A stretch of DNA of 64,000 bases from Mediterraneibacter faecis JCM 15917 (GCA_001312505.1 BBDW01000003.1:248001-312000), one strand, 5' to 3'; counted from the stretch's first letter, positions 24,760-34,497 are shown. The notes: generated by a model from the sequence alone, not told the origin. Program-made: numbers and translations.

Positions 24760-27700
24760 GTGTCAGCTAATTATACGGAAGCTAATTATGAAAATTCTGT
24801 TATAGAGCTATTTAGAAATGATTTAGGCTATGAATATGTTTATGGTCCGGATATAGAAAGAGATTTTTACAATCCGCTATATGAGGATGTTTTGCTTGAT
24901 TCTCTGTATCGTCTTAACAGAGATCTTCCTGATGATGCCATTCAGGATGCTTTATTTAAGCTTAAAAATTTTGAAAATGGAGAACTTGTGCAGAAAAATG
25001 CTGCATTTATGGACTATCTGCAAAATGGCATTCCAGTTAGATTTTTTGTAGATGGTGAGGAGCGTTCCTCTATCGTTTATCTTGTTGACTACAAAAATCC
25101 TGACAATAATTCATTTATCATAGCGAATCAGTGGACTTTCATTGAAAATAGTAATAAGCGTCCGGATGTAATTCTCTTTTTAAATGGCTTACCGGTTGTA
25201 TTGGTTGAGTTGAAGTCCCCCCCTTCGCGTGAAGAAACGGATGCTTCAGAAGCATATAGGCAGCTTCGTAATTATATGCAAGAAATTCCATCTATGTTTA
25301 TTTATAATGCTATCTGCGTTATGAGCGACCAACTGACATCTAAAGCAGGTACAATCACTTCAGGCGAAGACCGTTTTATGGAATGGAAAACTAAAGATGG
25401 AGATTATGAGAATACACAGTTTGCACAGTTTGATACTTTTTTTGAGGGGGGGATGTTCAACAAAGAGCGACTTCTTGATATTATAAAGAACTTCATTTGT
25501 TTTTCAAATGAGGGTATTAACTCATTCAAAATTCTTGCCGGATATCACCAGTATTTTGCAGTCAGAAAAGCAATTGAATCCACCAAACGTGCTACTGTTA
25601 CGGATGGTAAGGGCGGTGTGTTCTGGCATACACAAGGAAGTGGTAAGTCACTTTCTATGGTATTTTATGCACATTTGTTGCAAGAAGCATTGGATAGTCC
25701 AACGATAGTTGTTATCACCGATAGAAATGATCTTGATGATCAGCTTTATGGGCAATTTGCAAAGTGTAAAGAATTCTTAAGACAAGAGCCGATACATGCT
25801 GAAAGTAGAGAAAACTTAAAGTCTTTGCTTGCTGGCAGACAGGCAAATGGTATTATCTTTACTACAATGCAGAAGTTTGAAGAATCTCATGAAGCATTGT
25901 CGGAGCGAAACAACATTATCGTTATGGCGGATGAAGCACACAGGGGACAATATGGATTGGCTGAAACTGTTGATGCCAAAACTGGTAAGATAAAAATTGG
26001 AACAGCACGAATTATCAGAAATACGTTGCCTAATGCTACATATATAGGATTTACAGGTACTCCTATTTCATCAAAAGACCGCAGTACTCGTGAAGTATTT
26101 GGTGATTATATTGATATTTATGATATGACACAGGCAGTTGAGGATGGAGTAACAAGACCTGTTTATTACGAGAGCCGGGTTATCAAGCTTAACCTTGATG
26201 AAGATACTCTTAGGTTGATTGATAGTGAATATGACATTATGGCTGAAAATGCTGATGGAGAAGTAGTTGAGAAAAGCAAGCGTGAACTTGGTAAGATGGA
26301 AGCTGTTCTTGGCAATGATAATACTATCAATTCACTTGTCTGTGATATTCTTGACCATTATGAGAATAACAGAGAGAATCTTTTAACAGGAAAGGCAATG
26401 ATTGTTGCTTATTCTCGTCCTATTGCAATGAAGATATACAAGCGTATCTTAGAACTTCGTCCTGCATGGACTGAGAAGGTTGGAGTTGTTATGACTTCTG
26501 GTAATAATGATCCGGAAGAATGGAGAAAAATTATTGGCAATAAACATCATAAGGATGAACTTGCTAAGAAATTCAAAGATAATAACAGCCCTATGAAGAT
26601 AGCAATTGTTGTTGATATGTGGCTGACAGGCTTTGATGTTCCTTCACTTGCAACTATGTATGTCTATAAGCCAATGTCTGGACATAATCTCATGCAGGCT
26701 ATCGCTCGTGTAAATCGTGTGTTTCGTGATAAGGAAGGCGGACTTGTTGTAGATTATGTTGGAATTGCGTCTGCATTGAAACAGGCAATGAATGATTATA
26801 CTTCTCGTGATAAAAAGAATTATGGTGATACTGATGTTGCAAAGGTAGCATATCCGAAGTTATTGGAAAAGCTTTCAGTCTGTCGGGATATGTTCCACGG
26901 ATATGATTACTCGAAGTTTACAGGTGGAACAGACCTTGAAAGAGCAAAAACTATCAGTGGTGCAGTCAACTTTATTATGGACAGAGAGAAAGTGGATGAT
27001 AAGGACTCATTTGTAAAAGAAGCACTTATGTTGCATCAAGCATTGTCGCTTTGTTCTTCACTTGTTGATGAAGGAAGTCGATTTGAAGCAGCGTTCTTTG
27101 AATCGGTGCGTGTTCTTGTCCTTAGACTTACAAATACGGGAGTTGGCAAGAAGATTTCTCTTCCAGAAATGAATGCAAGGATAAATGAGCTTTTAAAGCA
27201 GAGTATTAAGAGTGACGGTGTTATCAATCTTTTCTCAGATATAAAAGAGGAATTTTCACTGTTTGATCCGAAGTTTCTTGAAGAAGTTGCTAATATGAAA
27301 GAGAAGAATCTTGCGGTTGAACTTCTGAAAAAATTAATTGCAGAACAGGTTTCAGTATATCGCAGAACTAATGTAGTTAAATCTGAGAAGTTTAGTGAAA
27401 TCATGCAGCGTTCGCTTAATGCGTATCTTAATGGTATGTTGACAAATGAAGAAGTTATTGAGGAAATGCTAAATCTTGCAAAACAGATTGTAGCAGCCAA
27501 AAAGGAAGGCGACAAGCTTGGGCTTACTGCTGATGAGCTTGCCTTCTATGATGCATTAACGAAGCCACAGGCAATAAAAGATTTCTATGAAAATGAAGAA
27601 TTGATAGCAATTACAAAAGAACTTGCAGACACTCTTCGAAGAAACAAAACAATTGACTGGCAGAAACGAGAATCAGCAAGAGCAAAAATGCGTATGCTTA

Positions 27701-27915
27701 TAAAGAAACTGCTGAAAAAGCATAAGTATCCGCCAGAAGGTATGGAAGATGCAGTCCAGACTGTTATGACTCAGTGCGAACTTTGGACGGATAATAATGA
27801 TATGGGAGAAGAAAAGGTTGTAAACTTTCGAGACAAATCAATATCATATGCTGAATTAAATTATGCGCCCATGATGGTTGCTGAAAGCACAGCAACATAT
27901 GGAGAGAAGAAATAA
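24760..27915 (+). CDS. hsdR: Type I restriction enzyme helicase-nuclease subunit HsdR
   Basis: The protein of about 1,051 residues has an N-terminal PD-(D/E)xK nuclease (VILFLNGLPVVLVELKSP, about 140-160). Walker A is HTQGSGKS, motif II is ADEAHRGQYG, then FTGTP and an ARVNRVFRDKEGGLVVDY block of superfamily 2 translocases. It translocates DNA and cuts unmodified targets. A C7 run at 25217-25223 adds a Pro beside the catalytic ELK, and a G7 at 25446-25452 adds one Gly. I prefer GTG 24760, after GAGAGGTG; ATG 24742 overlaps the FRG gene. Confidence 0.92.
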   Translation: MSANYTEANYENSVIELFRNDLGYEYVYGPDIERDFYNPLYEDVLLDSLYRLNRDLPDDAIQDALFKLKNFENGELVQKNAAFMDYLQNGIPVRFFVDGEERSSIVYLVDYKNPDNNSFIIANQWTFIENSNKRPDVILFLNGLPVVLVELKSPPSREETDASEAYRQLRNYMQEIPSMFIYNAICVMSDQLTSKAGTITSGEDRFMEWKTKDGDYENTQFAQFDTFFEGGMFNKERLLDIIKNFICFSNEGINSFKILAGYHQYFAVRKAIESTKRATVTDGKGGVFWHTQGSGKSLSMVFYAHLLQEALDSPTIVVITDRNDLDDQLYGQFAKCKEFLRQEPIHAESRENLKSLLAGRQANGIIFTTMQKFEESHEALSERNNIIVMADEAHRGQYGLAETVDAKTGKIKIGTARIIRNTLPNATYIGFTGTPISSKDRSTREVFGDYIDIYDMTQAVEDGVTRPVYYESRVIKLNLDEDTLRLIDSEYDIMAENADGEVVEKSKRELGKMEAVLGNDNTINSLVCDILDHYENNRENLLTGKAMIVAYSRPIAMKIYKRILELRPAWTEKVGVVMTSGNNDPEEWRKIIGNKHHKDELAKKFKDNNSPMKIAIVVDMWLTGFDVPSLATMYVYKPMSGHNLMQAIARVNRVFRDKEGGLVVDYVGIASALKQAMNDYTSRDKKNYGDTDVAKVAYPKLLEKLSVCRDMFHGYDYSKFTGGTDLERAKTISGAVNFIMDREKVDDKDSFVKEALMLHQALSLCSSLVDEGSRFEAAFFESVRVLVLRLTNTGVGKKISLPEMNARINELLKQSIKSDGVINLFSDIKEEFSLFDPKFLEEVANMKEKNLAVELLKKLIAEQVSVYRRTNVVKSEKFSEIMQRSLNAYLNGMLTNEEVIEEMLNLAKQIVAAKKEGDKLGLTADELAFYDALTKPQAIKDFYENEELIAITKELADTLRRNKTIDWQKRESARAKMRMLIKKLLKKHKYPPEGMEDAVQTVMTQCELWTDNNDMGEEKVVNFRDKSISYAELNYAPMMVAESTATYGEKK

Positions 27916-28006
27916 CCACGGTACAGAGTATAAAGATATATTAGACAAACTGACTAAAATTTTTAGCTATGGAACACCAAAAGATGATAGCTGAGTGATA
28001 TCTAAT

Positions 28007-28210
28007 ATGATAAAAAGATTTATGGGAAAATCATCAGCACTGGAATTAGTCAATGAAATTTTAATGCTTACTAAAATGAATTGGAATAGTGGTGATGGAT
28101 TATATAAAATATTACCTGTAACATTGGATTTTGCTAAAGCATTGTCACGCGTTGCTAAGCAAGATTTAGTGGTTTATGACAGACCTTATAATTTTAGATA
28201 TTTTATGTAA
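28007..28210 (+). CDS. Short hypothetical protein after hsdR
   Basis: A 67-residue ORF (ATG 28007; GTG 27995 also possible) has no clear ribosome site. The composition looks protein-like (ELVNEILMLTKMNW, VVYDRPYNFRYFM), but I recognise no family. It may be the tail of a decayed gene. Confidence 0.3.
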   Translation: MIKRFMGKSSALELVNEILMLTKMNWNSGDGLYKILPVTLDFAKALSRVAKQDLVVYDRPYNFRYFM

Positions 28211-28258
28211 GTATTATCAATAATCAAGAATGAAATTTGTTTAAAGGAGTGATACTGC

Positions 28259-28711
28259 ATGATTAATATATATACAGAAAAAAGTAATTCAAAAGACTGG
28301 ATATTTCACAATGACTTGTACTTCAACCTGAATACAGGCAATGAAGAGATGTCACAAAAAGAAATTGATTTGATTCAACAAGTGGATGAAGCTAAGCTGA
28401 CACCAGACAAGCACATAGAAACAAAATATGGTTTGGGCACAATCCGAAATTTATCATCAGGCTGCAAGACATTACTTAATATTGTGAAGCATCCCGATAA
28501 AGTGGTAAATGTTGAGGAATGTGGTCCGAATGTTCTTAGAATCATTTTTACTATGGATAATATTAAGATTTATATGTCAAGACCAACGCTTTTTGATATT
28601 CCGGATGATGCCAAAATCAGATTTAATGATTCTGATATAGTTACCGGTGGCAGAGGATATAATGCTTGGTGGAGTAAGGAGTATCAAAGGAGAGAAGCAG
28701 ATGATTTATAA
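28259..28711 (+). CDS. DUF4869-like protein, first gene of a three-gene operon
   Basis: This 150-residue soluble protein begins MINIYTEKSNSKDWIFHNDLYFN and contains a conserved-looking ETKYGLGTIRNLSSGCKTLL segment. From memory it resembles proteins annotated DUF4869 in gut Clostridia; I could not check this. It overlaps the next gene by 11 bp, and three genes in a row are coupled, so they should act together. Confidence 0.55.
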   Translation: MINIYTEKSNSKDWIFHNDLYFNLNTGNEEMSQKEIDLIQQVDEAKLTPDKHIETKYGLGTIRNLSSGCKTLLNIVKHPDKVVNVEECGPNVLRIIFTMDNIKIYMSRPTLFDIPDDAKIRFNDSDIVTGGRGYNAWWSKEYQRREADDL

Positions 28712-29102
28712 GAATATAACATTTAAAGCAGCTCCATTTTCATATGATTTGACATTTGATGACAGGATTACTCTTGTTGGTGGAGATAGCGGTACAGGTA
28801 AAACAGTACTTTATGAAATGCTGGAAGATATAAGATTGACAGACGAATACAAAGCAATCAAGCTATTTAACTACAAATCAGATGATTTTTTAGAAGCAAT
28901 CAAACAGTGTAGAGATAGTTTTATTGTGATAGATAATGCAGATTGTCTGATTAATGATGATGTCAGGAGATTCATTAATTTTGAATTGTCTAATCAGTAT
29001 ATGCTCTTTTTACGAAATTGTGACGGACTCAATGTATCTGATAAGAGCTTTAAGGTGCTGAAGTTTGATAATAACAGGATAACGCTGGAAGAGGAGTTGT
29101 GA
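28701..29102 (+). CDS. Small P-loop NTPase (134 residues)
   Basis: Walker A GGDSGTGKT (about residues 25-33) and a Walker B-like SFIVIDNAD (about 74-82) lie in a protein much shorter than usual AAA proteins. No helicase or sensor motifs follow. AAGGAG precedes ATG 28701, inside the end of the upstream gene. The compact size suggests a switch or sensor subunit working with the flanking proteins. Confidence 0.65.
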   Translation: MIYKNITFKAAPFSYDLTFDDRITLVGGDSGTGKTVLYEMLEDIRLTDEYKAIKLFNYKSDDFLEAIKQCRDSFIVIDNADCLINDDVRRFINFELSNQYMLFLRNCDGLNVSDKSFKVLKFDNNRITLEEEL

Positions 29103-29103
29103 T

Positions 29104-29787
29104 ATGAGATATTTATGGACAGAGGATACCGGTGCAGGGCTTCACTTCTGGAAATTAGTTAATCAGCTTTTCTTTGACAATGAGCTTGTAGTTGAGAGTA
29201 AATGGAGCAATCAGGGTTTACTGGATGCATTAATAGACTTGGAGACTGAAGATGGAGATGAATACTTCGTTGCGTTTGATTATGTGGTTGATAATCAGGA
29301 CATTCGCAACAAGTATCGTATGTTGAAATCAATAACAGATAAGTCAGAAGGAAAGATTGTAATTCTGGATATGATTTGTTTTGAGTACCTGATTCTTGCA
29401 TTTGATAAGCTGGTAGAATGGACAGGAACTGGAAAGACCGATAAAATAAAAATCCGTGATAAAGTTTTGGCGGCAGTTGAGAGTCACAGAATCGATTTAT
29501 CAAAGATTGATGATGAGAAAACATTACAGTATATAGCAGGTTTTAAGAGATATTCTACAGAACGTGTGATGAAGTCATTGGTTGGTGAATTTACACAAAA
29601 TGAAAAGTGGTCTGTTAAAGGGACTCTTATGGGTGAATGCTGGTATAAAGATTGTTGTGTGTCAGAGCATACGGATAATCTTAGGTGTGGTAAGCCTGAG
29701 GTTGAAAGTGGGGATGAGAAGATGAGGATGCTGATACGGTCAGAGAAAGTACAAAGGCTAATGAGAGATATTACTTTGAAAGAATAG
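29104..29787 (+). CDS. Third protein of the P-loop operon, possibly TOPRIM/DUF4435-like
   Basis: The 227-residue protein starts one base after the stop of the P-loop gene. It has acidic strands (YFVAFDYVVDNQDIRNKY) preceded by a Glu-rich LETEDGDE segment. This recalls the Glu plus Asp-x-Asp pattern of TOPRIM-type nucleases such as DUF4435, but the match is weak. It also has several Cys near the C-terminus (CWYKDCC). The function is unknown. Confidence 0.45.
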   Translation: MRYLWTEDTGAGLHFWKLVNQLFFDNELVVESKWSNQGLLDALIDLETEDGDEYFVAFDYVVDNQDIRNKYRMLKSITDKSEGKIVILDMICFEYLILAFDKLVEWTGTGKTDKIKIRDKVLAAVESHRIDLSKIDDEKTLQYIAGFKRYSTERVMKSLVGEFTQNEKWSVKGTLMGECWYKDCCVSEHTDNLRCGKPEVESGDEKMRMLIRSEKVQRLMRDITLKE

Positions 29788-29873
29788 TTTAATAAGACTA
29801 TATTTTTCATAATGCATAATAAATGATACATTAATAACACAAATTTTTAGCAGAAGAGCAAAGGGAAATGTGA

Positions 29874-31213
29874 ATGCAGGAAACAGTTGATGTTTTGAAT
29901 AGAGGACAATTTATTGATATGTTATATCAGCTTGTCAACACTATGTCAGATTTAAAACAAGGAAAAATATTTTCAATTGATGGAACTTGGGGGGGATATG
30001 GAAAAACTTATGTATTAGAAGAACTTGAGAGAAGATTATCTCCTGTTGTTAATGAAGAAACCTATGATGATAAATTTTATGTTTTTCATTATAATTGTTG
30101 GCAATATGATTATTATGAAGAACCTTCTGTTGCGATAATATCAGCAATGCTAGAGACCTCTGAAAATTCACTAGAACATAGAATTAACAAAGTGGCAAAA
30201 GCAGGTTGGGAAACAGCGAAAGAAATATTGACAGACGTAGCTGGACAGTATGTAAAAAATAAAATAGGTGTTGATATTGTAGAAACAAACATTTCAAAGT
30301 GAAAAGACGGGCATTGATAATCAAAAATTTAAATTTGATCAAATGTTTGCATTTAAGAAAACTTTAGATGAAACTAGGGAAAAACTTAAACGAATGTCGG
30401 AAATAAAAACTGTTGTAATAGTTGTAGATGAACTAGACAGATGTATGCCTGAATATGCAGTTAAAGTTCTTGAGAGACTTCATCATTTATTTGAGGGTAT
30501 CCCCCCCAATACAATTGTTATTATGGCTGTTGACAGTAAACAACTTGAGAATTCCGTGAAAAAAATCTTTGGAAATGCAGTTGATACAGGTAGATATCTG
30601 AGAAAATTTATTAGCTTCAATTTGGAATTAGGCGTGGGAGAGCTTCAATCTAAATATGTAGAAAGATATAATTATTATTTTGAAAAATTTGAGGAAAGGG
30701 ATGCGGCAGCAGAGGAGTTACAAACATTAGTTACTTTGTGCCAAATTGACATTCGAAATTTGAATAAGCTAATTGAAAAATTGGATATAATTCACACACT
30801 TGCATTTAAAGGGAAAATGTCAGAATCAGTTTTATGGTTTGAATTAATGTGGGGGAATGATAAAATATAAAATATCTTTACCTAATAAAGAAGGAAAATA
30901 TAGTGATTGGTCTGATGATTTGTATTGGCTACCTGAAATAGACCATGCGACCTATGGAGGGCTAGTTAACTATCTTTCTAAAGATATAATTGAATATTTA
31001 AAAGAGAAAAAGAACATTGCTATGACACATACAAGAATAATAGGAATGAATAGTGAAGAAATAATGGTTTCGAATGATTTCAATGGAGAGGCATGGCATA
31101 TATTAGATCAGCTTTTGGCACATAAAAAAACGTTATATATGGACCCTGTTAATCAAACAGTAGATATTGATGAATGTAAGAAGTTTATTGAATTTGCAAA
31201 AATATTATGGTAG
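29874..31213 (+). CDS. KAP-family P-loop NTPase, frameshifted
   Basis: The KAP signatures are a Walker A expected as GTWGYGKT (now with an extra Gly from G7 29989-29995) and Walker B VIVVDELDRCMPEYAVKVL, followed by a LHHLFEGIP segment (extra Pro from C7 30501-30507). The frame breaks near 30299 (A-run) and near 30841, where G5 should be G4. Repaired length is about 446 residues. KAP proteins often sit at the membrane or in phage-defence loci. I see no membrane segment here. It is separated from the operon upstream by about 85 bp. Confidence 0.78.
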
Positions 31214-31540
31214 TCTAAAATTCAGTAGGTTCATATCTCAGAATAAAATTAGTTAATTTATATGTGGGCTATAAAGAAATAGAGTTGGCAGATTTGATAA
31301 AAAATCTTGAAAATATTATTCTGGCAATTTAGCTAAAGGAGCGGAATGAATTTGTTATTTAACTTGGCATATTGAATTATATGTCAGGTTAAAAGCCAAG
31401 TTAGATGTATAATTAGAATAATTCGATGCCTTTTTCAACGCATAAAAAGCGACGAAAAAAGCGATGAATTATTATATCAATCAAAAGAAAGTTAAAATTG
31501 ATGTCAGATTAGTTCAAAACCATAATGAAGCTACATAAAC
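31214..31540. other. Gene-poor spacer with decayed sequence
   Basis: No ORF with a credible start or known motif is present. Short protein-like pieces appear, but all are interrupted by stops. I see no RNA gene or repeat. Confidence 0.3.
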
Positions 31541-31783
31541 TTAATTAAATTCATTCATAGCATCCACATATTCCTGTAATCCATTAGGTTTACAAGCCAA
31601 TTCAGCATATAGCAGAGGACTTTCCTGTGCCAGCCGATATAGATACGCGATATCATCAGGTATATCGAGCGAGACGGCTGAATTGCATTTTTCACAACTG
31701 ATAGTAAGAGGCGTGCCGGTATATGTATCATTGATGGCATTAACAATAACAGAATTTGTATCAGGTTCATACATACCAAACAA
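31541..31783 (-). CDS. Small hypothetical protein (80 residues), possible zinc ribbon
   Basis: The product has a SCEKCNSAVSLDIP segment (Cys-x-x-Cys) and helical flanks. It has the opposite strand to its surroundings and lies 10 bp after another small minus-strand gene. I recognise no family. Confidence 0.4.
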   Translation of the reverse strand: MFGMYEPDTNSVIVNAINDTYTGTPLTISCEKCNSAVSLDIPDDIAYLYRLAQESPLLYAELACKPNGLQEYVDAMNEFN

Positions 31784-31793
31784 GTAACAAGGG

Positions 31794-31964
31794 TTATTTT
31801 ATTTCATGGTGTTCTCCTTCCCACAGATACTTGGCACAATCAAGCAGATCAATGATGGCTGTAAGCATATTGTTATAGTCGGTTTGCAGTTCCTTGATTT
31901 CATCGCTTGTAGGGAGATTGTTTAAAGCTTGATGTTCACAGCATTCGGTAAATGTTTTCTGCAT
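31794..31964 (-). CDS. Small helical protein (56 residues)
   Basis: The minus-strand ORF from ATG 31964 encodes CEHQALNNLPTSDEIKEL and an acidic-helical remainder ending EGEHHEIK. It is coupled to the 80-residue ORF downstream, and the pair looks like a transplanted fragment of an accessory operon. The function is unknown. Confidence 0.35.
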   Translation of the reverse strand: MQKTFTECCEHQALNNLPTSDEIKELQTDYNNMLTAIIDLLDCAKYLWEGEHHEIK

Positions 31965-31989
31965 TTTAAGTAATTGCAGATACAGAGCA

Positions 31990-32667
31990 TTAATAGTCTG
32001 TACAAGATATCCGGATAGAGCAGTGCTTGAAGGGGTAGTAAATGCATTGATTCATAGAAATTATATGGAGATAGGCAGCGAAGTCCATATAGATATGTTT
32101 GATGACAGAATTGAAATATATTCACCGGGTGGAATGGTAGGCGGAATATCTTTAGAGGGAAAAGATTTATTGAAAATTCCATCAAAGCGAAGAAATCCGA
32201 TATTAGCTGATATATTCAGCCGCTTGAAGTACATGGAGCGTAGAGGTAGTGGATTTAAGAAAATATTGGCAGACTACGAGGGTCAGGTTGAATTTGACGA
32301 GACCAAGAGGCCAGTCTTTGATGCAGATAATGATGATTTTACATTGACTTTGTATAATCTGAATTATGGCACTAATTATGCAACACAGGTGAATGAAAAT
32401 GTCATAGAAAATGTCATGGAAAATGTCATAGAAATTTCGGAAGAAAAAATGAAGCAGTTAATGCCAGAGTATTCTAAGAAGAAGCTTACTAAAGCATGTG
32501 AGATCCTAAAAATGATTTCCGAAAACCCGAATATTTCTATTGATGAATTAAGAATAGCCTTAGATGTCACAGATAGAACAATTGCTAGATATATATCAGA
32601 ATTAAAGGATAAAGATATCATAGAACGAAAAGGGCCAGATAATGTTGGTAAATGGGAAATTAGGTAG
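31990..32667 (+). pseudogene. RecG-like/AlbA-associated ATP-binding protein, N-terminally truncated
   Basis: The frame opens with RYPDRAVLEGVVNALIHRNY, which in complete proteins follows an AlbA_2 DNA-binding domain. It continues with the GHKL-type ATPase tail (IEIYSPGGM, RRGSGFKKI) and a C-terminal winged helix (TIARYISELKDKDIIERKG). The first 250 or so residues are missing, and the break coincides with the inverted small genes. ENVxENVMENV repeats lie at about 32,395-32,430. ATG 32023 could restart translation. Confidence 0.65.
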
Positions 32668-32855
32668 GTAAATGACAGTAAATTTGGCACTCAATGTGAC
32701 ACCCAAACTTTTACTCAAGAATATTCCGAAGTTAGTCTCAATGAAGTTTCTCGAGATTTGAGACTGAGGAGGTTCAAAATCATGGACATAAGCAAAAGGA
32801 ATTGGAAATTATTTCGAGAAAGATTATCAGGCCGGTTTATTAGGAAATAGATAAA

Positions 32856-33656
32856 ATGTATGAGAAGAATGCACTAAATAATTTTAAAGATGTATTGGGA
32901 AAATATTGTGCAATTAATCAGTTTGTTGAATTGTCAAAAAGGTGTTTTGTGGTTGAACATCAAAACGAGATACAGAAAAGGGATACATTTGTGAAGTTAG
33001 CAACAGAATATGCAGTAACTCTGACAAATTATGATGCAGATTCGATGGTTTGCGAAATATGCAGAAGTTATATTGTTAATGTTCATTTGTGTTTTGAAAC
33101 ATTTTTGAAAGATGTATGCCGGCAGATAAATAAATACGGAAAGAATGAATATAAACCGAGAATTCAAGAAGAGTCATATTTATCATGTGCAGTCAGAAAT
33201 ATTTGTGGTAATAACTTATCTGATGATATGAAACCTTTGTATGAGTTATGTGAATACTATCGACTGATAAGAAATACTTCGGTTCATGATTTATGTGAGG
33301 TTGATTCTCATGAAAAAGAATATCGTAAATTACAAAAGTATAATTTTAAGACCGAGGCTAAATTTTCAAAGCTAGTAGCACCAAATAAATATGAAGAAAT
33401 ATCATTCGATGATTTTGTTATGTTTTCTAGATCTTGTGTTGAATTGGCAACATACATTTTTGAGAAAATGGCTTATGATTATACAAAAATAGCTTTGGAT
33501 ATTCCAGATAAGCAAATAAGTAAATGGCGGAAATATAGTAAAAACCGTCAAGAGAAAGCGCTTTGCTCGTACATAAAGACCTTGTATAAGGTGGATGAAG
33601 AGTTCATAGAGCAAATACCAAAACTTATTAGCATGATTATTGACCCGATAGTCTAA
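32856..33656 (+). CDS. HEPN-domain RNase-like protein
   Basis: The 266-residue helical protein contains FETFLKDVCRQINKYG and, further on, LIRNTSVHDL. There Arg-N-T-S-V-His fits the R-x4-6-H active-site motif of HEPN ribonucleases (about residues 146-151). HEPN proteins cut RNA, often tRNA, in toxin and defence systems. No antitoxin of the MNT type is adjacent. The last four codons and the stop (33642-33656) lie inside the following tRNA-like gene, so the mRNA and the tRNA-like RNA overlap. Confidence 0.65.
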   Translation: MYEKNALNNFKDVLGKYCAINQFVELSKRCFVVEHQNEIQKRDTFVKLATEYAVTLTNYDADSMVCEICRSYIVNVHLCFETFLKDVCRQINKYGKNEYKPRIQEESYLSCAVRNICGNNLSDDMKPLYELCEYYRLIRNTSVHDLCEVDSHEKEYRKLQKYNFKTEAKFSKLVAPNKYEEISFDDFVMFSRSCVELATYIFEKMAYDYTKIALDIPDKQISKWRKYSKNRQEKALCSYIKTLYKVDEEFIEQIPKLISMIIDPIV

Positions 33657-33742
33657 TGGTAGGGCGTCCCCCCCTTCATAAGTGCATTTGCAACAGTGCA
33701 CTTATGAAGGGGAAAGATGTGGTTCGAATCCACATCGGGTCT
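33642..33742 (+). tRNA. tRNA-like gene with a 17-bp hairpin in place of a normal anticodon arm
   Basis: The acceptor strands GACCCGA (33642-33648) and TCGGGTC (33735-33741) pair fully. T8 and A9, a D-arm with AATGGTA loop and GG, a short variable loop and a T-arm TGTGG-TTCGAAT-CCACA are canonical. The anticodon arm is not: after a TCCCC/GGGGA stem the arm continues, and TTCATAAGTGCA pairs with TGCACTTATGAA around a 10-base loop TTTGCAACAG. The 5' strand shows C7 opposite G4, so three C are probably inflated. TTCATAA looks like a CAT anticodon loop but is paired. No CCA is encoded; T5 follows. Confidence 0.6.
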
Positions 33743-33784
33743 TTTTATAGATATTACTAACGAAAACGCAGGAGAGAGGTGTTA

Positions 33785-34338
33785 ATGATGGCGAGTTCTT
33801 ATTATCAAAACTTAATTAAACGTGTTTTAGAAGCATCTACAACGGATAATTGGGAAATAGCAGTGCGGGAATGGGATATTGTTGATTGTGAAGAAGATGA
33901 GGAACATGCATCAGAATGTGTATGTGGAAAAGAGAATCTGAGATACTTATTTACGATTAGAAATAGAGAAACAGGTAGAAGTTTATACCCGATAGGATCT
34001 TCTTGTATAGAAAAATTTGAGCGAGATGATTTAGATTATGAAGTAGATGTTCAAATGGATATGTATCGTTTAGCGCATGCTATGGAAAGAGGGGGGAACG
34101 AATAGAATTAACTTCAAAGTACTTTTCGAAGAAATTACTATATGCATTGTATGAAGAAGGAGCATTTGCACCCAATAAATATAATAGGTATGATGGAACA
34201 AATGATTATCAGTTTATGTTGGATATGTTCAATAAAAGAAATAAGAGTGAGATTACAGAACAGCAGCATAGAAAGATAAGAGGTTTGATAGCATATTCCA
34301 TCAAGCCATTTTTAAGAGAACGACTAAAATATAAGTGA
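33785..34338 (+). CDS. Cys/His-rich putative zinc-binding protein, frameshifted
   Basis: The first half contains VDCEEDEEHASECVCGKENLRYLF and IGSSCIEKF (read at about residues 33-82), giving a C-H-C-C-C set that could bind zinc. The second half is helical and basic (KKLLYALYEEGAF, RKIRGLIAYSIKPFL). The frame breaks at the G6 run 34091-34096, where removing two G gives RGERIELTSKYF. Total is about 184 residues. I recall similar uncharacterised proteins in phages and gut Firmicutes. It follows the tRNA-like gene by 43 bp. Confidence 0.5.
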
Positions 34339-34497
34339 AGTTATATAAATAACAATAGAAACAAATAGTAATTTAGCAAAAGGCATGATTTATCAGATTT
34401 TTACTGACGATTGTAGCAGAAAGTAAAGTATACCTGAGCAGACAAGTTAAGAGAAATCTTGCAAAGGCAATTGATTTTATTCAGTACATAGAAATTT

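Noticed and set aside
24718..24760. Earlier HsdR start inside the FRG gene
   Set aside because: The upstream in-frame ATG lacks a ribosome site, while GTG 24760 has GAGAGGTG at proper distance.
33642..33742. tRNA interrupted by a self-splicing intron
   Set aside because: The insert is only about 27 bases and forms a simple hairpin. It has no group I or II core.
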